This document shows, piece by piece, positions 13,512 through 21,265 of a stretch of 21,265 nucleotides of DNA. The stretch lies in assembly GCA_039807745.1 (NCBI GenBank), contig JBDHRV010000056.1, forward strand, positions 1-21,265, given 5' to 3'. Position numbers and translations under genes: made by a program. The notes beneath the pieces are model-generated. The model was not told the origin of the DNA, made no database searches, and worked only from the letters and a program-made list of their open reading frames with translations. The first letter of the stretch is position 1; every line of letters begins with the position of its first letter. This DNA comes from JAEUMW01 sp039807745 (GTDB lineage: Bacteria > Pseudomonadota > Gammaproteobacteria > Burkholderiales > JAEUMW01).

Positions 13512-14393
13512 TTACGGCACGTCGACACCGGCCTGCCGCATCGCCGCGACGACGACGGGCTGCGCCGCGGCCGAGAGCGGCACGAGCGGCAGGCGAATGC
13601 TGTTCTGGATGCGCCCCATGCGGTACAGCGCCCACTTCGCGGGGATCGGGTTGGCCTCGACGAAGAGGTGGCGGTGCAGCCCGAAGAGCCGCTGGTTGAT
13701 GCGCCTGCCCTCTTCGATCCTGCCCGCCAGTGCCGCGGCAACCATGTCGTGCATCTGGCGCGGCGCGACGTTGGCAGTCACCGAGATCACGCCGTGCCCG
13801 CCCAGGAAAAGGAACGGCAGCGCAGTCGCGTCGTCGCCCGTGTAGAGCGCGAAGTCCGCGGGCGCGCGTCCGACCAGTTCGGTGGCGCGTGCAAGATCGC
13901 CGGTGGCGTCCTTGATGCCGCAGATGCCCGGCACCTCGGCCAGATGCATCGCGGTGTCGTTCGACAAGTCGCAGGCGGTGCGCCCCGGGACGTTGTACAG
14001 AATGATCGGCAGATCCACCGCTTCGGCGATCGCCTTGAAGTGGCGGTACAGTCCTTCCTGGGTCGGCTTGTTGTAGTAGGGCACGACCGAGAGACTCATG
14101 ACGGCGCCGGCGTCCTTCGCGCAGATGCTGAGTTCGATCGCCTCGCTGGTGGAGTTGGCGCCGGTGCCGGCGACGATGGGGATGCGTCCTGCCGCGTGCT
14201 GCACGGCCGTGCGCAGCAGGAGGACGTGCTCCTCGAAATCGACCGTGGCCGATTCGCCGGTGGTCCCGACGACGATCAGTCCGTCGGACTTCTGCTCCAC
14301 GTGCCAGTCGATGAGGGCACGAAACGCATCGAGGTCGAGGCTGCCGTCCTCGTGCATCGGGGAAACGATTGCGACAAGACTGCCGGTGAGCAT
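13512..14393 (-). CDS. dapA: 4-hydroxy-tetrahydrodipicolinate synthase
   Basis: Condenses aspartate semialdehyde with pyruvate, the first step specific to lysine and diaminopimelate synthesis. It has 293 residues. All active-site residues sit at E. coli numbers: T44-T45 (GTTGES), Y107 (PYYNKP), Y133 and R138 (YNVPGRT), and the Schiff-base K161 (GIKDATG). It is the first gene of the dapA-bamC-hydrolase series. The 69-base gap before it contains an A/T-rich patch at 14407-14423 that could house a promoter, though I could not find a convincing -35. The methyltransferase gene upstream lies on the same strand, so read-through is also possible. Confidence 0.97.
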   Translation of the reverse strand: MLTGSLVAIVSPMHEDGSLDLDAFRALIDWHVEQKSDGLIVVGTTGESATVDFEEHVLLLRTAVQHAAGRIPIVAGTGANSTSEAIELSICAKDAGAVMSLSVVPYYNKPTQEGLYRHFKAIAEAVDLPIILYNVPGRTACDLSNDTAMHLAEVPGICGIKDATGDLARATELVGRAPADFALYTGDDATALPFLFLGGHGVISVTANVAPRQMHDMVAAALAGRIEEGRRINQRLFGLHRHLFVEANPIPAKWALYRMGRIQNSIRLPLVPLSAAAQPVVVAAMRQAGVDVP

Positions 14394-14462
14394 GGGATCC
14401 CGCGTGGAAAAAATACACTAGTTTACCGGAACCCCCGCGCCCTGCCTAAGGGGTAACTTTCT

Positions 14463-15017
14463 TCAGCGTGCGGCGAGGGGGTGCAGCCCGCCGATGGCGC
14501 AGATCCGCTGCACCCGCGCAGGCTTCGGCACTTGAACGCACAGGTCCTCGTATGCGATGACCGCGAGCCGGCCGCGGACGAGTTCCAGCAGTTCGCCCGG
14601 TCGCAGCAGGAAATCGGGATTGGAAGGTCTGCCAAATCGCTCGTTGCCAACGGCGAAGGTCTCGTACAGCAGCACACCCCCCGGGTCGAGGACGTCGAGC
14701 ACGAGGGACAGCAGCGGTCGCCACAGGTAGTTCGTGACCACGACTGCATCGAAGCGGTGGTCCGCGTACGGCCACGGTCCGTCCTCGAGATCCGCGATCG
14801 CCGTCGTCACGTTCGGCGTTCCCTGGAGCGCCGCGATCGCCTCCGGATCGCGATCGACAGCAGTCACGCGCAGACCGAGACCCGCCAGATAGCGGCTGTG
14901 GCGCCCGCGGCCGCACGCGAGGTCGAGCACCGAGCCGCCTGGCGCAATCAACGGCGCGAAGCGCTCGACCCAGGCCGAAGGGACGTCGAGACGATGGTCG
15001 GGGGCGCCGGGAGTCAC
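14463..15017 (-). CDS. Class I SAM-dependent methyltransferase (TehB-like), substrate unknown
   Basis: A 184-residue single-domain methyltransferase. Motif I is VLDLACGRGRHS (30-41), the acidic residue after strand 2 is D55 (AVDRDPEA), and motif II-like ADLEDGPWPY and motif IV-like FDAVVVTNYLWRPL follow. The protein then reads DVLDPGGVLLYETFAVGNE, typical of small TehB-like or tellurite-resistance-type methyltransferases. The GTG at 15017 is the best start; an ATG at 15033 is out of frame. There is no strong ribosome-binding site. It is divergent from the metal-efflux operon across 78 bases and lies upstream of dapA on the same strand. The substrate (protein, small molecule or tellurite) cannot be judged. 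Confidence 0.87.
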   Translation of the reverse strand: MTPGAPDHRLDVPSAWVERFAPLIAPGGSVLDLACGRGRHSRYLAGLGLRVTAVDRDPEAIAALQGTPNVTTAIADLEDGPWPYADHRFDAVVVTNYLWRPLLSLVLDVLDPGGVLLYETFAVGNERFGRPSNPDFLLRPGELLELVRGRLAVIAYEDLCVQVPKPARVQRICAIGGLHPLAAR

Positions 15018-15060
15018 CGGAAGAGCTTACCATCCCGGCCGCGCTTCACGCGCTGCGCGG

Positions 15061-15088
15061 TTGCGCCGGGGCGGGCGGCGCGTACAAT
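15061..15088 (+). promoter_or_regulatory. Candidate promoter of the metal-efflux operon
   Basis: TTGCGC (15061-15066), a 16-base spacer made almost wholly of G and C, and TACAAT (15083-15088). Transcription would be expected to start near 15095, right at the ATG at 15096, implying a leaderless or nearly leaderless message. I see no CusR-type or CueR-type operator in the short gap. Confidence 0.45.
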
Positions 15089-15095
15089 CCGGACC

Positions 15096-15458
15096 ATGCG
15101 TCGTCGCCTCTACCGCCTGCTCGCCGCGTTCCTGCTTGCCGCCCTGCCGTGGCAGGGGTTCGTCGGCGCGACCATGTTGTCGTGCGCACATGCCGCGGCA
15201 ACGGCGCAACCTGGCGGCGCGCCATGCCATGAGAGCGCCGCCCCGGAGCAGCAGGGATCGGGGCACGAAGCGCTTGCCGACCTCGGCGAATGGAGCGCGT
15301 GCAGCGGGTGCGCGCAGTGCCATGCCTGCTCGGCCAGCGCTTTGCCGACCACCGTGGAAGACCCCCCGGTTTCGTCTCCCTTGCAGCCCGTCTTTACGCC
15401 GCCGGCAGCCATCGCCGGTGTCGTCCTCGAACACGCCGACCCGCCCCCTGTCGGCTGA
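15096..15458 (+). CDS. Small exported Cys/His-rich protein, CzcI/DUF2946-like, heading the efflux operon
   Basis: A 120-residue protein with an N-terminal signal segment (MRRRLYRLLAAFLLAALPWQ, then FVGA). After export it offers many metal ligands: C30, H32, C44-H45, H57, and the cluster CSGCAQCHAC (C69, C72, C75, H76, C78). The tail VFTPPAAIAGVVLEHADPPPV resembles the ending of CzcI-like proteins that precede czcCBA in betaproteobacteria; CusD/SilD-type leader proteins hold the same place in copper/silver operons. The role of these leaders is poorly known; binding or sensing of periplasmic metal is an inference. The ATG has only a weak GGA upstream. The next gene starts 135 bases downstream. 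Confidence 0.78.
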   Translation: MRRRLYRLLAAFLLAALPWQGFVGATMLSCAHAAATAQPGGAPCHESAAPEQQGSGHEALADLGEWSACSGCAQCHACSASALPTTVEDPPVSSPLQPVFTPPAAIAGVVLEHADPPPVG

Positions 15459-15593
15459 TCCCGGCCCCCTGACTTCCTGAGAAGCAGCGCGCGAGCGACG
15501 CGATTCCTCGCCGTTCGCCCGCGCGCCCGTCGAGTCGGCGTGTCGCCGCGAGATGTGGTCGCGATGCGCCCGGAACACCCAGGTAGAACAAAG

Positions 15594-16925
15594 ATGACGA
15601 TCCTGCGCTTCCTCGCCGTGCTCGTGGCCTTCGCGCTCGGCGCTCTGCCGGCCACGGCGGCCGAAAGGCTCGCTTTCACCCATGTTCCCCCAGCGCAGGC
15701 CGAGCCGGTGCCGACCCCGCTCGCGAAGCTGATCGAGGAGGCGACGCAGGCGAACCCGGAGGTGCGCGCCGCCCGCCGCGAGGTGGAAGCAGCCGAGCAG
15801 CGCATCGCGCCCGCCGGTGCCCTCAACGACCCGATGCTCGAGGTCGGCGTGCTCAACCTGCCGGTCGACACGTTCAACTTCCGGCAGGACGACATGACCA
15901 TGAAGATGATCGGGCTGGGACAGCGTCTGCCCTATCCCGGCAAGCGGCGCCTGCGCGAGGAGGTTGCCGAGGAGGACGCCGCGGCGAGCCGGCACCGCAG
16001 CCGGGAGGCTGTCAACCGGACGGTGCGCAACGTCCGTGTCGCGTACTACGACCTCGCGCTCAACGCGACCGTGACGCGGCTCACGCTGCGCAACCGGGAC
16101 ACGCTGGAGCAGCTGCTGCGGATCGCGCGCGCGAAGTACGAAGTCGGCCAGGGCAACCAGGCCGAGGTGCTGAAGGGCGAGCTGCAGCTTTCCCGGATGT
16201 CCGAGGAGCTGATCCGGCTCGCGGCTGAGCAGAAGGAAGTGGCGGGAGAGCTCGATGCCGCACTGGGGCGCGCCCCGGGCCAGCACGCCATCGTGCCCGA
16301 GCCGCTCGCGCTCACACCTACGGCGTCGCCGGCGATCGCGCTCGAAGGGCTCGACGCCCAGCCCCAGCTGCTCGGGCTGCAGAGCAGAATCGCCCGCAGC
16401 CAGAAGGTCCTCGACCTGGCGGCGAAGGAGTACTACCCCGACTTCGACTTCAAGTTCGCCTACGGCCAGCGCGACCGCGCACCGGACGGCATGGCGCGGC
16501 CGGACATGGTCCTCTTCACCGTCGGCATCAATCTGCCGGTGTGGCGCAGCACCCGCCTCGCGCCGATGGTGGCGGAGGCCGAGGCGATGCGCGGCCAGGC
16601 ACTCGATCTCTACGACGCCCAGCGCAACGAGATCCTCATGCAGCTGCATCACCAGTCTGCCGCGGCGGAGCGCAGCCTCGCATCGGCGCGTCTGTACGAG
16701 TCCACGATCCTGCCGCAGGCGAGGCTCGCGGTGGAGGCCTCGCTCGCCGCCTACCGGGTCAACCGGCTCGACTTTCTCAACGTGCTCGACAGCCAGATGA
16801 CCGTGTTCGGCGCCGAGATCGCTCAGGCAACCGCGGTTGCGGGCTACCACAAGGCGCAGGCGCAGATCGATCTGCTGACGGGGGTGCCGGTCGGATCGCC
16901 GCAGGAAGAAGGGGGAACGAGATGA
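15594..16925 (+). CDS. cusC: Outer-membrane factor of a heavy-metal RND pump (CusC/TolC family)
   Basis: Forms the outer-membrane and periplasmic channel of the tripartite pump. It has 443 residues; the ATG at 15594 gives a signal peptide (TILRFLAVLVAFALGALPATAA). No lipobox cysteine is present, so unlike E. coli CusC it does not appear to be lipidated. Two TolC-type repeats are visible: the first with LIEEATQANPEVRAARREVEAAEQ-like helices and a beta stretch near MKMIGLGQRLPYPGKRR; the second from LEGLDAQPQLLGLQSRIARS to VLFTVGINLPVWRS and the final helices. AGG lies about 10 bases before the start. It shares 4 bases (ATGA, 16922-16925) with the adaptor gene, so the two are translationally coupled. 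The specific symbol rests on the neighbours. Confidence 0.88.
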   Translation: MTILRFLAVLVAFALGALPATAAERLAFTHVPPAQAEPVPTPLAKLIEEATQANPEVRAARREVEAAEQRIAPAGALNDPMLEVGVLNLPVDTFNFRQDDMTMKMIGLGQRLPYPGKRRLREEVAEEDAAASRHRSREAVNRTVRNVRVAYYDLALNATVTRLTLRNRDTLEQLLRIARAKYEVGQGNQAEVLKGELQLSRMSEELIRLAAEQKEVAGELDAALGRAPGQHAIVPEPLALTPTASPAIALEGLDAQPQLLGLQSRIARSQKVLDLAAKEYYPDFDFKFAYGQRDRAPDGMARPDMVLFTVGINLPVWRSTRLAPMVAEAEAMRGQALDLYDAQRNEILMQLHHQSAAAERSLASARLYESTILPQARLAVEASLAAYRVNRLDFLNVLDSQMTVFGAEIAQATAVAGYHKAQAQIDLLTGVPVGSPQEEGGTR

Positions 16926-18250
16926 AGCGGCCGGCGCTTGCAATAGCTCTCCTGGCGGTCGTGGCGGCGCTCGCTGCGGGGTACTGGTGGGGCAGCCGCA
17001 GTCATCCGATCACCGATACGCCCGCCACGAAGGAAACGGCGCAGCCGGAGCGGCGCGTTGCCTACTATCGCAATCCGATGGGCCTGCCCGATACCTCGCC
17101 CACGCCCAAGAAGGACTCGATGGGGATGGACTACATCCCCGTGTACGAGGGCGAGGAGCCGCCTGGCAAGTCCCTGCAGATCGCAACCGAGAAGGTACAG
17201 AAGCTCGGCGTGAAGACCGAGGCGGCCGCGCTGCGCGACCTCGCGCGGCCGATTCGCGCGGTGGGCACGCTCGAGGTGGACGAGCGACGCCTGCACACGC
17301 TGACCGCCCGCTTCGAGGGCTATGTCGAGCGGCTCTACGTGAACGCGACGGGGCAGGACGTGAAGCGCGGTCAAGCGGTGGCCGAGGTGTACAGCCCCGA
17401 ACTGGTGGCGGCGCAACGCGAGTATCTCGTGGCGCGCGAAGGTGTCGCCGCTCTGAAGGACGCGGATGCGGGCACCCGCGCTCGCATGCAGGAGCTCGCG
17501 GCGGCGAGCCTCGCCCGCCTGCGCTATTGGCAGATTTCCCAGGAAGAGCTCGATCGCTTGCAGCGCGACGGTCGGATGCGCGACACGCTCGCGCTGCGCT
17601 CGCCCGCCAGCGGCGTGGTGATGGAGAAGATGGTGGTCGCCGGCATGCGCTTCATGCCGGGCGAGCCGCTGCTCAAGATCGCCGACCTCTCGACCCTGTG
17701 GCTGATCGCCGACGTGTTCGAGCGCGACCTCGATCTCGTGCGGGTCGGACAACGCGCGACGGTTCGGGTCAACGCATTCCCGGACCGCAACTTCGAAGGG
17801 CGCGTCGCCTTCGTCTATCCGACGCTCGACGCGCAAAGCCGCACCGCCCGGGTTCGCATCGAGCTGCCCAACCCCGCCGGCCTGCTCAAGCCCGCGATGT
17901 ATGCAAGCGTCGAGATCGGCGCACCGGCGCACGCGGGCAAGGTGCTGACCGTGCCGAGCTCCGCCGTGATCCGCAGCGGTACCCGGGAGGTGGTGCTGGT
18001 GCAGGTCGGCGCGGGTCGCTTCGAGCCGCGAGCCGTGGTGCTGGGTGCGCAGGCCGACGACTACGTGCAGGTGCGCGAAGGGGTCGTCGAAGGCGAGCAG
18101 GTCGTGGTCAGCGCGAACTTCCTGATCGATGCCGAGAGCAACCTGCGGGCAGCGCTGTCGAGCTTCACGCCGCCGCAGCAGGGGCCGACCGCACCGGCCC
18201 CGGCCGATCCGCCTGCCGCTCCCGAGCGCCACGACCACAAGGGGCACTGA
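16922..18250 (+). CDS. cusB: Periplasmic adaptor of a copper/silver RND pump (CusB-like)
   Basis: Membrane-fusion protein that joins the inner-membrane pump to the channel. It has 442 residues. An N-terminal membrane anchor or signal segment (5-23) is followed by a metal-binding segment, YYRNPMGLPDTSPTPKKD and SMGMDYIPVYEGE. M53, M67 and M69 match in spacing (14 and 2) the copper-binding M49, M64 and M66 of E. coli CusB. The barrel-sandwich halves appear at about 110-165 (ARFEGYVERLYVNATGQDVKRG) and 240-270 (LRSPASGVVMEKMVVAGMRF), with a helical hairpin between. Beta-barrel and membrane-proximal domains follow. The C-terminus is His-rich (ERHDHKGH). It is coupled to cusC by overlap and to cusA by a one-base gap. 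Confidence 0.92.
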   Translation: MKRPALAIALLAVVAALAAGYWWGSRSHPITDTPATKETAQPERRVAYYRNPMGLPDTSPTPKKDSMGMDYIPVYEGEEPPGKSLQIATEKVQKLGVKTEAAALRDLARPIRAVGTLEVDERRLHTLTARFEGYVERLYVNATGQDVKRGQAVAEVYSPELVAAQREYLVAREGVAALKDADAGTRARMQELAAASLARLRYWQISQEELDRLQRDGRMRDTLALRSPASGVVMEKMVVAGMRFMPGEPLLKIADLSTLWLIADVFERDLDLVRVGQRATVRVNAFPDRNFEGRVAFVYPTLDAQSRTARVRIELPNPAGLLKPAMYASVEIGAPAHAGKVLTVPSSAVIRSGTREVVLVQVGAGRFEPRAVVLGAQADDYVQVREGVVEGEQVVVSANFLIDAESNLRAALSSFTPPQQGPTAPAPADPPAAPERHDHKGH

Positions 18251-18251
18251 C

Positions 18252-21265
<3,014 letters not shown>

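Noticed and set aside
14394..14462. An intrinsic terminator between the methyltransferase and dapA
   Set aside because: The A/T patch gives T-runs on the minus strand, but no stable stem directly precedes it; only weak imperfect pairing was found.
15027..16943. A 638-codon open frame antisense to cusC
   Set aside because: It is a GC-rich shadow frame dominated by Arg, Gly, Leu and His with no family motif, and it crosses the leader gene and cusC, both of which have clear homology.

Overview
The window is GC-rich (stop-poor in several frames) and has gene neighbourhoods typical of a betaproteobacterium: trmJ-cysE-iscR-iscS, mutS, dapA-bamC and a CusCBA-type efflux operon. I infer a Burkholderiales/Rhodocyclales/Nitrosomonadales-like organism, but the sequence alone does not fix the genus. 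Coding density is very high. The longest non-coding gap is about 140 bases, and I saw no tRNA, rRNA, CRISPR, IS element or attachment site.

Layout. Bases 1-3651 (minus strand) carry, in transcription order, trmJ (tRNA methyltransferase), cysE (serine acetyltransferase), iscR (Fe-S regulator), a short IscS/NifS-type cysteine desulfurase, and iscA, which is cut by the left edge. A good IscR-type operator overlaps the cysE stop codon and probably separates isc control from cysE. Bases 3695-8294 (plus) carry suhB, a YahK-like zinc alcohol dehydrogenase and mutS. Bases 8311-9325 (minus) carry slyD and a Bcp/PrxQ peroxiredoxin. Bases 9430-11069 (plus) carry the ribosomal oxygenase gene roxA, overlapping by 4 bases a conserved protein of unknown function. 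Bases 11110-11510 form a compact single-gene unit: promoter, small Ala/Lys/Glu-rich lipoprotein, strong intrinsic terminator. Bases 11530-15017 (minus) carry, in transcription order, a class I methyltransferase, dapA, bamC and a YycJ-type metallo-beta-lactamase-fold hydrolase. From 15096 to the right edge (plus) lies a heavy-metal efflux operon: a small Cys/His-rich exported protein (CzcI/DUF2946-like), then CusC-, CusB- and CusA-like RND components. CusA is cut about 40 residues before its expected end.

How they fit together. CysE makes O-acetylserine for cysteine synthesis. Cysteine feeds the desulfurase, whose sulfur goes to Fe-S assembly (IscA) under IscR control. The CusCBA pump keeps all three copper/silver-binding methionines known in CusA and the three in the CusB N-terminus, so it is assigned to Cu(I)/Ag(I) export rather than Co/Zn/Cd. 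Most of the rest is housekeeping: mismatch repair, tRNA and ribosome modification, lysine/peptidoglycan precursor synthesis, outer-membrane assembly.

I do not see a convincing wholly new system. The points most worth checking are the tail-less desulfurase with no iscU beside it, the IscR operator inside cysE, the LEA-like lipoprotein unit, the unknown protein coupled to RoxA, and the possibly leaderless metal-operon leader gene.
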